Origin: Brevibacterium luteolum
Lineage (GTDB): Bacteria > Actinomycetota > Actinomycetes > Actinomycetales > Brevibacteriaceae
Assembly (NCBI RefSeq): GCF_013004595.1
Contig: NZ_JABEMC010000001.1
Span: 124,001-188,000 of the forward strand
Length of the DNA: 64,000 nt
Direction of reading: 5' to 3'
The position numbers were made by a program, and so were the translations under genes. The notes under the pieces are model-generated. The model was not told the DNA's origin and ran no database searches. It was given only the letters and a program-made list of their open reading frames with translations. This document shows, in pieces, positions 36,458 through 46,385 of the stretch. Within the stretch, counting starts at the first letter, position 1. Every line of letters begins with the position of its first letter.

Positions 36458-37546
36458 ATGCATGTCTTCCGCCGTGTCGTCCTTCCCGTCAGCTACCTGG
36501 TGGTGCTGCTTATCATCGCCGTGGCTCTGGCATGGCTGGCATTCCGCCCGCAGACCTCCGAGACCGTCGGCGGTGAGCCGACCGGGGAGACGCTGGCCGA
36601 GGAGGCGATCGTCGAACGCGGCGACGTGTCGAACAAGCTCACCTTCGACGGCAAGATCGAAGTCGAACCGGCCAAGGACGCCAAGGCCAGTGAGACCGGC
36701 ACCCTCGTCCACGTCTTTGAGGAATCCGGCCGCCAGGTCAAGCAGGGCGCCCAGCTCTACCAGATCAAGGTCGAAGGCGAAGCCCCCGAACCGGCCCCAG
36801 AGCCCGGTGACGGCGATGACCTCGGCGATGACGCCCCGGCCCCCGCCGCCCCACCGGCCCCGCGCCCGCGCTACATCAACGTCGTCGCGCCGGCTGACGG
36901 CGTCGTCGGTGAGTACAGCGTCGAGAAGGGCGAAGACGTCTCCAAGGGCCAGGCGGTCACGAGCATCGAACAGGACTCCTTCCGCGCCGTCGCCTCGATC
37001 GAACCCGCCCAGCTTTACCGCATCCCGAAGATGCCCGGCGCCGGCACCGTCACGATCACCGACGGACCGCAGCCCTTCGAATGCACGAGCCTGCGCCTCA
37101 ACCAGGTCTCCGGCAGCCGCGGGTCCGGCGGAACCGACACCTCGGGTGCGGACGAGGAGCCCAGCGACGACTCCTCCGAGGATGCGGCTCCAGCCCTGGG
37201 TGCCGGATCCGGGCCCTCGCTCAGCTGCGAGGTGCCCGATGAGGTCACCGTCTACAACGGCCTGGACATGAAACTCGAACTCGACGCCGGCACCGCCACC
37301 GATGTGCTCGTCGTGCCGACCACCGCCGTGCGCGGGGCGATCGGCGAGGGCAGCGTGTGGGTCATCGGCGAGACCGGCGAACCGGTCGAGACGAAGGTCA
37401 AGCTCGGCCTCAACGACGGCGAGCACGTCGAGATCACCGAGGGCCTCGAAGAGGGCCAGACGATCGCCGCCTACGTCCCCGGCGCCCAGCCGGAGGCCGA
37501 CGAGGAGTACAACGACCTCGGCGAGTTCGACGCGGGGGACATGTGA
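36458..37546 (+). CDS. Periplasmic-adaptor-like protein of a MacB-type ABC system
   Basis: A 362-residue membrane-anchored protein (helix at ~10-30) with HlyD/RND adaptor features. A biotinyl-lipoyl-like hairpin is split as GTLVHVFEESGRQVKQGAQLYQIKVEG and NVVAPADGVVGEYSVEKGEDVSKGQAV, separated by a Pro/Asp linker. The C-terminal domain reads DVLVVPTTAVRGAIGEGSVWVIGETGEPVETKVKLGLNDGEHVEITEGLEEGQTIA. In Gram-positives such proteins pair with MacB-like ATPase/permease. GAGG lies 8 nt before ATG 36458. The stop overlaps the next start. A dispersed-repeat peptide (DTSGADEE) sits in an inserted loop. Confidence 0.88.
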   Translation: MHVFRRVVLPVSYLVVLLIIAVALAWLAFRPQTSETVGGEPTGETLAEEAIVERGDVSNKLTFDGKIEVEPAKDAKASETGTLVHVFEESGRQVKQGAQLYQIKVEGEAPEPAPEPGDGDDLGDDAPAPAAPPAPRPRYINVVAPADGVVGEYSVEKGEDVSKGQAVTSIEQDSFRAVASIEPAQLYRIPKMPGAGTVTITDGPQPFECTSLRLNQVSGSRGSGGTDTSGADEEPSDDSSEDAAPALGAGSGPSLSCEVPDEVTVYNGLDMKLELDAGTATDVLVVPTTAVRGAIGEGSVWVIGETGEPVETKVKLGLNDGEHVEITEGLEEGQTIAAYVPGAQPEADEEYNDLGEFDAGDM

Positions 37547-38280
37547 GCGCCCCGATCCTGCAGCTGCGCGACGTCACCCGCTCCGTCCGGCTGCCCAACG
37601 ACAGCATCCTCGACATCCTCACCGGCATCGACGTCGACGTCTACCCGCGCGACCACGTCGGCATCGTCGGCCGCTCGGGAACCGGCAAATCGACCCTGCT
37701 CAACATCCTCGGCCTGCTCGACCGGCCTACCAGCGGGGGCATGTGGTTCGCCGGGACCGAGGTGTCGCGCATCGCCCAGCGCAAGGCCGCCGTGATCCGC
37801 GGCCGGGACATCGGGTTCGTGTTCCAGCAGTTCAACCTGCTGCCCGGCCGCACCGCCCTGGAGAATGTCGAAGCCCCGCTGCTCTACGGCACCCCATCGG
37901 AGTTCTGGCAGCGCCGCAAGCTCGCCACCCGCGCACTCGAGCGCCTCGGACTCGGCCACCGCCTGAACCAGCTGCCGATCGCACTCTCCGGAGGCGAGCA
38001 GCAGCGGGTCGCGATCGCGAGGGCGATCGTGCGCTCCCCGCGCGTGCTGCTCGCCGATGAGCCCACCGGCGCCCTCGACGTCGACACCGGACTGTCGGTC
38101 ATGCGGCTGTTGGAGAAGATCACCTCTGAAGGCGACTGCTCGCTCATCACCATCACCCACGACCCGAACATCGCCGCGATGGCCGGCCGCCGCTTCCAGC
38201 TCAAGGACGGCCACCTGCACCTGCTCGAAACCGCCACCGCAGCCGAAGTCGCCTCCCACCTCGGCGGAGGTGCGGCATGA
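37543..38280 (+). CDS. MacB-type ABC transporter ATP-binding protein
   Basis: A 245-residue ATPase of the LolD/MacB group. Walker A is GRSGTGKS, the Q-loop is FVFQQFNLLPGRTALENVEAPLLY, the signature is LSGGEQQR and Walker B is VLLADEPTGALD, with the H-loop in TITHD. The GTG start at 37543 overlaps the adaptor stop by 4 bp (GTGA). It powers the adjacent FtsX-like permease, probably for efflux of a peptide or antibiotic or for envelope remodelling. Confidence 0.93.
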   Translation: MSAPILQLRDVTRSVRLPNDSILDILTGIDVDVYPRDHVGIVGRSGTGKSTLLNILGLLDRPTSGGMWFAGTEVSRIAQRKAAVIRGRDIGFVFQQFNLLPGRTALENVEAPLLYGTPSEFWQRRKLATRALERLGLGHRLNQLPIALSGGEQQRVAIARAIVRSPRVLLADEPTGALDVDTGLSVMRLLEKITSEGDCSLITITHDPNIAAMAGRRFQLKDGHLHLLETATAAEVASHLGGGAA

Positions 38281-39458
38281 CGACGATCGTGTCCCTGCTC
38301 GCCGAGGCCTGGCAGGAGCTGCGCATCCACAAGCTGCGCGTGCTGCTGTCCCTCATCGGCGTCGGTGTCGCCGTGTGCGCGCTTACCCTCGTCGTCGCGC
38401 TCGGTGCGATCACCGAACGCGTCCAGCAGGAGTCGATGGAGCGCCTCGGCGGCCGGCCGGTGACCCTGAGCCTGGGCGCACCCTCACTGCGCAGCGCGGC
38501 TGAATACGAGGTGTTCCGCGACAAGCTCGACGCCGAGGCCGAGCGGTTCGGCATCAGCCACATCTCCGCGGTCTCCGAGGAGTTCGGCTCGGTCGCCGTC
38601 CACGACACCCCCTATGAGGTCGGCCTCAACGCCGTCGACCCCGACTACCGCATCATGCGCCACCAGATCGTCGCCGCCGGCCGTTGGTTCGAACCCGGCG
38701 ACGAGCGCAACATGTCCCCGCCGGTGGTGGTGACGACGAACTTCTTCGACGAGACCGGCATCAGCGCAGCCGACCTGCCGATGACGATCACCGCCCCGAG
38801 CGGGGCGAGCGCCACCATCATCGGTGCGGTGCAGGGCGGCGGCGTATTCGAGTCCGCCTCCCTGTACTTCCTGCCCGAGCACATGCCGGTCATGAGCCCC
38901 GAGTCCGGATTCGACTCGCTGCGCTTCGAGCTGTGGGTGCCTGAGCACAACCACAAGGCCCTGACCAAGCAGCTGAACGCAGCAGTCAAGTCCAGCCTCG
39001 GTGTTGAGAGCATCGAGCGCAGCGACTATGCCGAGGACGGCGACATGGGCCTGGCCCTGGTGAAGATGATCCTGCTCGCCATCGCCGGCATCATCATGGC
39101 CATGGGCGTACTCGGCATGATCAACATCGCCGTCGTGACGATCCAGCAGCGGATCCGCGAGATCGGCATCCGGCGCAGCTTCGGCGCCTCCTCGGGACGG
39201 GTGTTCTTCGCCGTCATGATGGAAAGCGTCGTCGGCACCTTCGTCGCAGGTCTCATCGGGGTCGGCACGGCGATCCTGCTGCTGCGCAACCCATTCGTGG
39301 CCGACAAGCTCTTCGGCGGACTGGCCGAACCGCCCCCGTTCCCGCTCTCAGCCGCGGTCGTCGGAATGCTCGTCGCGCTCGCCGTCGGCGGACTGGCCGG
39401 TCTCATCCCAGCCCTCGTCGCCACCCGTATCCGGATCATCGACGCGATCCGCACCTGA
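38277..39458 (+). CDS. MacB-type ABC transporter permease (FtsX domain)
   Basis: A 393-residue permease with the MacB topology. One N-terminal helix (KLRVLLSLIGVGVAVCALTLVVALG) is followed by a MacB periplasmic core of ~200 residues (GRWFEPGDERNMSPPVVVTTNFF) and three C-terminal helices of the FtsX domain, with the coupling segment IQQRIREIGIRRSFGASSGRVF. The ATGA overlap with the ATPase gene indicates tight coupling. Third and last gene of the operon. Confidence 0.92.
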   Translation: MTTIVSLLAEAWQELRIHKLRVLLSLIGVGVAVCALTLVVALGAITERVQQESMERLGGRPVTLSLGAPSLRSAAEYEVFRDKLDAEAERFGISHISAVSEEFGSVAVHDTPYEVGLNAVDPDYRIMRHQIVAAGRWFEPGDERNMSPPVVVTTNFFDETGISAADLPMTITAPSGASATIIGAVQGGGVFESASLYFLPEHMPVMSPESGFDSLRFELWVPEHNHKALTKQLNAAVKSSLGVESIERSDYAEDGDMGLALVKMILLAIAGIIMAMGVLGMINIAVVTIQQRIREIGIRRSFGASSGRVFFAVMMESVVGTFVAGLIGVGTAILLLRNPFVADKLFGGLAEPPPFPLSAAVVGMLVALAVGGLAGLIPALVATRIRIIDAIRT

Positions 39459-39459
39459 C

Positions 39460-39507
39460 CCGGCCGCCGCCTCGGGTGCGGACCCGACCACCGCCTCGGG
39501 CACGGAC
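39460..39507 (+). repeat. Tandem pair of 24-bp dispersed repeats, intergenic
   Basis: Units 39460-39483 and 39484-39507 (core GCCGCCTCGGGTGCGGAC and ACCACCGCCTCGGGCACGG) directly follow the permease stop. Confidence 0.85.
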
Positions 39508-39517
39508 CCGGTGCCCC

Positions 39518-39967
39518 TCACATCACGGTCGCGGCGACCGTGGCGGCCATCTCGGTGACCTGTGCGAGGTGCTCCTCGCCGACCTCGCCGGTGAAGGTGA
39601 CCGGCTCGAAGGCCTTCTCCCACCCGAATCCGGTGGTGATCGCCTCCATCGCCTTCTCGGCCCCCGTTGTGTCGTAGCCGCCGTGGATCCAGTAGGAGAA
39701 CGGCCGCCCGGCGGTCTGCTCGCGGGTGTCGTAGTAGGTGGTGTCGAAGAAATGCTTGAGGGCACCGGAGATGTAGCCGAAGTTCGCCGTCGTGCCGAGC
39801 ACGTATGCGTCAGCTGCGAGCACATCGTCTGCTGTCGCCTCGAGTGCGGCCCGCTCGATGACCTCGACGCCGTCGAGTTCGGGCATATTCAGTCCCTCCC
39901 GCGCAGCCGCAGCGAGCTCTTCAGTCGCTGGCGAGGGCGAATGGTGGACGAGCAGCACACGTGCCAT
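39518..39967 (-). CDS. Flavodoxin-like NAD(P)H oxidoreductase
   Basis: A 149-residue flavodoxin-fold protein. The FMN phosphate loop is HHSPSPATEEL (residues ~8-18), and the WrbA-like segment DAYVLGTTANFGYISGALKHFFDTTYY binds the isoalloxazine. Likely an electron carrier or small quinone reductase. A minus-strand TACAGT box sits 6 nt before ATG 39967, so the mRNA is probably leaderless, although GGAGAT lies in that gap. Divergent from the sirtuin gene with 69 bp between starts. Confidence 0.88.
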   Translation of the reverse strand: MARVLLVHHSPSPATEELAAAAREGLNMPELDGVEVIERAALEATADDVLAADAYVLGTTANFGYISGALKHFFDTTYYDTREQTAGRPFSYWIHGGYDTTGAEKAMEAITTGFGWEKAFEPVTFTGEVGEEHLAQVTEMAATVAATVM

Positions 39968-39973
39968 ATCTCC

Positions 39974-39979
39974 ACTGTA
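39974..39979 (-). promoter_or_regulatory. -10 element of leaderless flavodoxin-like gene
   Basis: TACAGT on the minus strand, 6 nt before ATG 39967. Confidence 0.45.
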
Positions 39980-40023
39980 GCGAGCGCCGCGCCCGAGGTG
40001 AATGCCCGGTTTGCGCGGATCGA

Positions 40024-40029
40024 TAGACT
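40024..40029 (+). promoter_or_regulatory. -10 element of leaderless sirtuin gene
   Basis: TAGACT, 7 nt, then ATG 40037; no SD. Confidence 0.55.
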
Positions 40030-40036
40030 GCCGTGC

Positions 40037-40957
40037 ATGGCAGTCATCCGCGATCCGCTGCGCGGTGCGCGCACCCCGCAGCCGAGTCACAGCGACGAGC
40101 AGATCGCCGCAGTCATCGCCGAGCTGGCAGACTCTGCGCCGGCTGGCGAGCACCCGTGGACGGTGCTCACCGGGGCCGGAATGAGCACCGATTCCGGCAT
40201 TCCCGACTATCGCGGTCCCGGCTCCCCGCGCCGGAACCCGATGACCTACCAGACCTTTCTGTCGCATCCGCGGCAGCGCGCCCGCTATTGGGCGCGCAGC
40301 TGGGTCGGCTACCCCCGGACGCGCCTGGCCGAACCGAACCGCGGGCACGAACTCCTCGCCTGCCTCAGGCTCGGACCTCTCATCACGCAGAACGTCGACG
40401 GACTGCACATCGCCGCCGGTTCCGATCCGGTCATCGAGCTGCACGGCAGCCTCGCCAGGGTGGTGTGCCTGCAGTGCCGGCGGATCTTCGACCGCAGCTG
40501 GCTGCAGGAGGAGATGACGGCGCTGAATCCCGGCTTCGGCGAACGGCTCGAGGTCGACCTGGCTGATATCGAGACCGCTCCCGACGGCGACGTCGAACTC
40601 GATGAGACCGCCGGGTTCCGCTACCCGGACTGCCCGATCTGCGGCGGCATCCTCAAACCCGATGTCGTGTACTTCGGCGAATCCGTCCCGCGTGAGCGCG
40701 TTGAGGCCGCCACCGCCGCCGTCGATGCCGGGTCAGGGCTGCTTGTGGCCGGCAGTTCGCTGGCGGTGCACTCGGGACTGCGGTTCGTCCGCCGGGCGGC
40801 CAAGGCCGGCAAGCCGATCGTCATCGTCACCGACGGCCCGACGCGCGGCGATGACCTGGCCGATTATCGCTCCACCAGCCGGATTGCGGACTTTCTGCAG
40901 ACACTCAGCGAGAAATGTGGACGCCTTCGCACAGCAGACGGCAGACTGAGTGTATGA
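40037..40957 (+). CDS. Sir2 family NAD-dependent protein deacylase
   Basis: A 306-residue sirtuin. NAD-binding motifs are TGAGMSTDSGIPDYRG (residues ~47-62) and TQNVDGLH; the catalytic His136 lies in ELHGSLARVV. Zinc Cys pairs are CLQC and CPIC, with GGILKPDVVYFGE between the zinc module and the Rossmann return. It removes acyl groups from lysines, producing nicotinamide and O-acyl-ADP-ribose. A TAGACT box 7 nt before ATG 40037 marks a leaderless mRNA. The stop overlaps the next gene (ATGA). Confidence 0.93.
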   Translation: MAVIRDPLRGARTPQPSHSDEQIAAVIAELADSAPAGEHPWTVLTGAGMSTDSGIPDYRGPGSPRRNPMTYQTFLSHPRQRARYWARSWVGYPRTRLAEPNRGHELLACLRLGPLITQNVDGLHIAAGSDPVIELHGSLARVVCLQCRRIFDRSWLQEEMTALNPGFGERLEVDLADIETAPDGDVELDETAGFRYPDCPICGGILKPDVVYFGESVPRERVEAATAAVDAGSGLLVAGSSLAVHSGLRFVRRAAKAGKPIVIVTDGPTRGDDLADYRSTSRIADFLQTLSEKCGRLRTADGRLSV

Positions 40958-41742
40958 GGAAGAACTACGCACGCGACGAACGGCTCAGCCTAGCGGCGCT
41001 GATGTTCGATGTCGGCCCCGATGCACCCACCCTGTGTGAGGGATGGACGGTGCGGGATCTGGCAGTTCACCTCGTCATCCGCGACCGCCGGCCCTTCGCG
41101 CTGCCGGGCAACGCCTCTCCGCAGCTGGCCGAACGCTTCCCGTCGCTGGACCGGTACAAGACCTCGGTCGAGACCGAGTTCACCGAGATGCCGTTCGAGC
41201 AGCTCGTCGGGCTCATGGCCGAGGGCGCGCCGATCTGGTCACCGGCGAAGCTGTCGTCAGTCGACCGGGTGATGAACACCGCGGAGTTCCTCGTCCACCA
41301 CGAGGACGTCCGCCGGGCTGCCGATGACTGGCAGCCGCGCAGCCTGTCATGGGACATGCAGATGAGTGTGTGGCCGCTGCTGAAGATGCTCGTGCTGCCC
41401 CAGGCTCTCTCCCTCGGCAAGCACCTGATCTTCGACGCTCCCGGATTCGCCGGCACCACCGCCGGGCCCAAGTCCAAAGGCATCATGAAGGTCACCGGCA
41501 AGCCGCTGGAGATCCTGCTGTGGGTCTACGGCCGCAAGGACCATGCGATCGTCGAGGTCGAGGAGTTCGACCCGCCTGAGGGAACCGACCCCGAGGCGGG
41601 AGACGATGTGCAGACCGGCACCCTTCCCATCGTGGAGCCGTGCCCAGGCGACGTGAGCGCCGACGACCGTGGCGACAGCGAGCACGGTGACGCTGCCGGG
41701 CGCGGCGATGCAGCTGGGCGCGATGACGCCGCCGGGCACTGA
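40954..41742 (+). CDS. TIGR03085 / maleylpyruvate isomerase-like (DinB fold) protein
   Basis: A 262-residue protein whose first ~205 residues match the actinobacterial TIGR03085 family, a DinB/mycothiol-dependent maleylpyruvate isomerase-type helix bundle (ERLSLAALMFDVGPDAPTLCEGWTVRDLAVHLVIRDRRP; FLVHHEDVRRA with likely metal-binding His). The tail is acidic and ends in three GDAAGR-like repeats. Substrate unknown; many relatives use mycothiol. Start ATG 40954 overlaps the sirtuin stop, so the pair is an operon. Confidence 0.85.
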   Translation: MRKNYARDERLSLAALMFDVGPDAPTLCEGWTVRDLAVHLVIRDRRPFALPGNASPQLAERFPSLDRYKTSVETEFTEMPFEQLVGLMAEGAPIWSPAKLSSVDRVMNTAEFLVHHEDVRRAADDWQPRSLSWDMQMSVWPLLKMLVLPQALSLGKHLIFDAPGFAGTTAGPKSKGIMKVTGKPLEILLWVYGRKDHAIVEVEEFDPPEGTDPEAGDDVQTGTLPIVEPCPGDVSADDRGDSEHGDAAGRGDAAGRDDAAGH

Positions 41743-42036
41743 TCAGCGCTCCGGCGACTGATCCTCCGGGCCGCGCGGGCCCCGCACGTCGCGTGGGTTC
41801 ATCGCCTCGTGTTCGCCTGTCGGGCTGGCTGGACCGGTCTGGCCTGCAACCGGCGCCGCGCCTCCCGCGCTGTCGCGCTCCTGCTGAAGCCGGCGCTGCT
41901 CCTCAGCGTGCATGCGGGCGCCGATATAGGAGTTCGGCCGGTTCATCGTCCGGTAGATGAGGTAGCCGCCGCCGAAGAGCGTGATGAAGAAGAACGCGAT
42001 GACAATGAGCACCGCCAGAAGCTGCGGCTCATCCAT
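41743..42036 (-). CDS. Small single-span membrane protein
   Basis: A 97-residue protein with one N-terminal hydrophobic helix (LLAVLIVIAFFFITLFGGGYLIYRTM) and a polar, Arg/Glu/Gly-rich tail (IGARMHAEEQRRLQQERDSAGG). No family recognised. GGAGG lies 7 nt before ATG 42036. The gene is convergent with the TIGR03085 gene; the two stops nearly touch. The tail is presumably cytoplasmic. Confidence 0.7.
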   Translation of the reverse strand: MDEPQLLAVLIVIAFFFITLFGGGYLIYRTMNRPNSYIGARMHAEEQRRLQQERDSAGGAAPVAGQTGPASPTGEHEAMNPRDVRGPRGPEDQSPER

Positions 42037-42152
42037 CTTTCGGCCTCCTGATCTGGGGAGAAGGAAACGCGGTTCGGCAGTATGCACTCTGCGGTGCACG
42101 GGTGCCGTTCCGCCACCATGGTGCCACACCTCGTCCTCCGCGCAGCATCCGA

Positions 42153-42177
42153 CCCAGCCACCGCCTCGGGAGCGGGG
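42153..42177. repeat. Dispersed repeat upstream of dnaX
   Basis: CAGCCACCGCCTCGGGAGCG, in the 192-bp gap before dnaX. Confidence 0.7.
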
Positions 42178-42215
42178 ATCCACAGCGTCAGCTGAGCGAT
42201 GTCATCGGTTCGCAG

Positions 42216-42221
42216 TAGGGT
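42216..42221 (+). promoter_or_regulatory. -10 element of leaderless dnaX
   Basis: TAGGGT, 7 nt (AGGGGAT), then GTG 42229. Confidence 0.5.
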
Positions 42222-42228
42222 AGGGGAT

Positions 42229-45200
42229 GTGTCTACTGCACTGTACCGCCGCTACCGCCCGGAGACTTTCGATGAGGTCATCGGCCAGGACCATGTGGTC
42301 ACCCCGCTCATGGCCGCGATCGCCAATGACCGCATCAACCATGCCTATCTGTTCTCCGGCCCCCGCGGCTGCGGCAAGACCACCTCAGCGCGCATCCTCG
42401 CCCGCTGCCTCAACTGCGTCGAGGGCCCGACCGCGCAGCCGTGCGGGCAGTGCCCCAGCTGCCGCGACCTCGCCAACGACGGTCCCGGCTCACTCGACGT
42501 CGTCGAGATCGACGCAGCCAGCCACAACGGTGTCGATGACGCCCGTGACCTGCGCGAACGTGCGGTCTACGCGCCTGCCCGTGACCGGTTCAAGGTCTTC
42601 ATCCTCGATGAGGCGCATATGGTCACGCCGCAGGGCTTCAACGCCCTGCTCAAGCTCGTCGAGGAGCCGCCGGCGCATGTGAAGTTCGTCTTCGCGACCA
42701 CCGAGCCGGAGAAGGTCATCGGCACCATCCGCTCGCGTACGCACCACTACCCCTTCCGGCTCGTCCCGCCCGAGGTGCTCACCGGCTATCTCGAGGAGCT
42801 GTGCACGCGGGAGAACGTGCCGGTCTCTAAGGGCGTGCTGCCGCTGGTCGTGCGCGCCGGCGGCGGATCGGTGCGCGATTCGCTCTCCGTGCTCGACCAG
42901 CTCATGGCCGGCGCCGGAGCTGACGGCGTCGACTACCACACCGCGATCGCGCTGCTGGGCTACACGCCCGATTCGCTGCTCGGTGACATCGTCGACGCAT
43001 TCTCCGCCGGTGACGGGGCGGCGGTGTTCCGGGTCGTCGACCGGGTCATCGAGTCCGGCCAGGATCCGCGCCGGTTCGTTGAGGATCTGCTCGAGAGGTT
43101 CCGCGACCTGGTGGTCGTCGGTGCCGCGCCCGAGGCGGCGGCCTCGTTCCTGCCTGAGGTCCCCTCCGATCGCCTGGAGCGACTCGTCCAGCAGGCCCGG
43201 TCGTTCGGCCAGGCCGAGCTGTCCCGGGCTGCGGATCTTTTCAATACGGGGCTGTCGGAGATGTCCGGCGCGACCTCGCCGCGACTGCAGCTCGAGCTCA
43301 TCTGTGCGCGCGTGCTGCTGCCGGCTGCCGAGAAGTCCCGCCGGTCAACGCTCAGCCGTGTAGAGCGGATCGAACGCCGCATCGGCATGGGTGCCACCGG
43401 CACTCTGCCGCCTGGAGCAGTTCCGGCTGCCGTACCCGAGGGCACCGATAACGGTCCTGGTGCTGCCGAGGCCGGTAGCACCGCTGGTGTTGCCGCGCAG
43501 ACTGAGTCTGCCCAGCCTGCGAAGCCTGCGCCAGCTCCTGCGCGCAGCGTCGACGACGACCTCAACGAGTTCGCAGCTGCTGCCGCTGCAGCAGAATCCA
43601 TGCTCAGTGATGAACCAGACGCCGGGCAGTCCGCAGAATCCGCCCCGGCGGCTGACCCGTCATCGCCCGAACCGACATCTGCAGCGCCCGAGGCGACTGC
43701 GCCTGAGCCGACCGCGTCAGCCGTGCCCGAAGCCGCTGCCACCGCTGCGCGGCGTGCCGCAGACTCTTCTGCTCCCGCAGCCGCAGACGCCGGCCAGCAG
43801 ACTGGTGCGCAGCAGCCGACGGAATCGCAGCAGCCAGCTCAGCCTCAACCGTCTGCTCGGCCCGAACAGGCCCGGCCGCAGTCGGCCCCGGCAGCCCAGA
43901 CTTCTCCTCAGCCCGGGCAGGTCTCGCAGCCCAGCCAGACGCAGGGCATGCAACAGCCGTCCCAGCCTCAGCCTGCCTCCGAGCCTGCGCAGCCGCCGAC
44001 CCCCGCCTCGGGACCGGGACAGCCAGGAGCGGAGATCGATGCGATCCGCCGCGCTTGGCCCGACATCCTCGACGCGCTCGGCCGCACAGCGAAGCTCGCT
44101 CGCGCGATCGTGAGCAACAGTGCGGTGCCCTATGGATTCACCGACGGTGTCTTCTACCTCGGGTTCGACAACCCTGGTGCGCTCAACTCCTTCAATCGCG
44201 GAAACAACGCGCAGAAGCTGAGCGAAGCGCTCAATGACGTGCTCGGCATCCAAGCCCGTGTCGAAGTCGGCCCGGCGAGCGGAAACGTGCCCGGAGTCAA
44301 CAGCGGCGGCGCGCCCGCAGCCAACCCGGGCAACCCCGGTGGGGGAGCTGGCGGGCCGCAGAGTTCCCGTGGACCGGAGCAGCAGAACACGATCAACCGC
44401 CCGCGGCCCACGCAGGAGGAGATCGACTCCGTCGTCGGCCCCCGCGAGGCCGACCGCGAGCCGATCGACCATGAGCGCTTCTGGCAGAGCCCCGGCGATA
44501 CAGCAGTTGCCGAATCCGCCGCCGACGATGCGGAGGAAGGGCAAGGCCTAGACCACCCCGCAGCCGAGACGCCTGACACGGCAGGGGAGAAGCCGAACGC
44601 AGAGCAGTCCGAACCGGAACCGCAGGCAAACCCCGGCAGCCAGCCGACAAGGGAAGAGTCGACCGCGGACGAGTCGACTGAGGAACGGTCGGCAGCGAAC
44701 CAGCCAGCTGCCGAAGAACCGGCGGCTCCTCAGCAGCACCCCGCACGCCAGGCACCTATCGCCGATGACGTCGAAGAGCCTGACGACGGACCCGAACGAC
44801 CACCGGAGGACGACTACTACGCAGGTGCTGACTTCGGCGACCCGTATGAGGCAGATACGAGCGCAGGCTCCGGCGCGGTCGATATGCCAGCCGTCGTCGT
44901 ACCACCGCCAGCAGCCATCGACGACGAGCCCGATTCATTCGGTGCCGATTCAGGCGACCCCGGAACGACTGACGCGGCAGACTCCGACGCGGCAACGACT
45001 GACGCTGGTGCCCCGGACGCCTCGGCGCCCTCGGCGAGCGGCAGTGCGTCGGACAGCGACGATGACCTCGACTTCCTCGGCGCCTATGCCGACCCGAACA
45101 TCGCCTTCACCACCAACGACGGACCGGAAGCCCCGCTGCCGAAGGGCGAGGAGCCGGTAGAATCGGCCAACCCGTACGCCAGCTTCGCGCAGCGCGCCCA

Positions 45201-45509
45201 GCAGAACGGCAATGGCAGCACCCCTGGCCACGACGCGAACCCAGGTGCTGCCGAACAGGCAGCCCACACCTCGGGCCCGGCCGACGCCGCAGACCCGGGG
45301 CCTGCGGCAGGCAGCGGACCGGCAATGGCTGGTGCCGCCAACGGCGACGGGCCGGAAGCCCAGCGCCAGCAGACCGGCGCCGGTCGGCCCGATGACGGAT
45401 ACGAGGACTTCGATCCCGATACGGATATGGACATCACCGAGGCCCCTGACGTCGGCGTGCCCGTCGTCGAACGAATCCTCGGCGGTGTCGTGATCGAGGA
45501 GACGGACGC

Positions 45510-45513
<4 letters not shown>
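42229..45513 (+). CDS. dnaX: DNA polymerase III subunit gamma/tau
   Basis: A 1094-residue clamp-loader ATPase. The AAA+ module (~1-370) opens with [22 protein letters not shown]; Walker A is at 44-51 (GPRGCGKT), a zinc module lies in [19 protein letters not shown], and the sensor motif follows. After ~385 the protein is Ala/Pro/Gln/Glu-rich and disordered, except for a compact conserved domain at ~602-680 ([28 protein letters not shown]...[10 protein letters not shown]). The final ~400 residues are acidic low complexity. The GTG start follows a TAGGGT box (leaderless); the ATG 10 codons upstream overlaps that promoter. The stop overlaps recR. I saw no A-rich slippery site for a gamma form. 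Confidence 0.95.
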
Positions 45514-46118
<605 letters not shown>

Positions 46119-46180
46119 CAGCCGAAGCCCTGTAACGGAGGCCCCGTGACAGGAGCCCAGCGGCCCTGCACACACAGCCC

Positions 46181-46219
46181 AGCCCGGCCGGAACCCCGGC
46201 CGGGCTGAATTTTTTTTCT
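46181..46219 (+). terminator. Intrinsic terminator of dnaX-recR
   Basis: AGCCCGGCCGG (46181-46191), AACC loop, CCGGCCGGGCT (46196-46206), then GAATTTTTTTT. This is the only textbook U-tract terminator besides the tRNA one. Confidence 0.92.
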
Positions 46220-46245
46220 GGGGCCTCACCAGGCACAACGCAGTT

Positions 46246-46332
46246 TATCGACTATCGATATGCCGCAGGCCCTTCACTCCTTTATCGAAACTCGAGAAGT
46301 ATATTGATTGTCGATATATCGAGAATCGATAT
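46246..46332. promoter_or_regulatory. AT-rich control region with ATCGAT-type palindromes
   Basis: TATCGACTATCGATA (46246-46260), TCGATATATCGA (46311-46322, perfect palindrome) and ATCGATAT (46325-46332) lie upstream of the DUF2975-HTH operon. They are candidate operators for the HTH protein and overlap the probable promoter. Confidence 0.5.
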
Positions 46333-46337
46333 ACGAC

Positions 46338-46375
46338 GATGACAACCCTCGATTAAGATGGCAACCCTCGATTAA
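46338..46375 (+). repeat. 19-bp tandem duplication before the DUF2975 start
   Basis: Two adjacent 19-bp units (46338-46356 and 46357-46375) differ at one base; each contains CAACCCTCGATTAA. The second ends at the ribosome-binding site AAGGAG. Confidence 0.8.
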
Positions 46376-46385
46376 GGAGAAGCCC

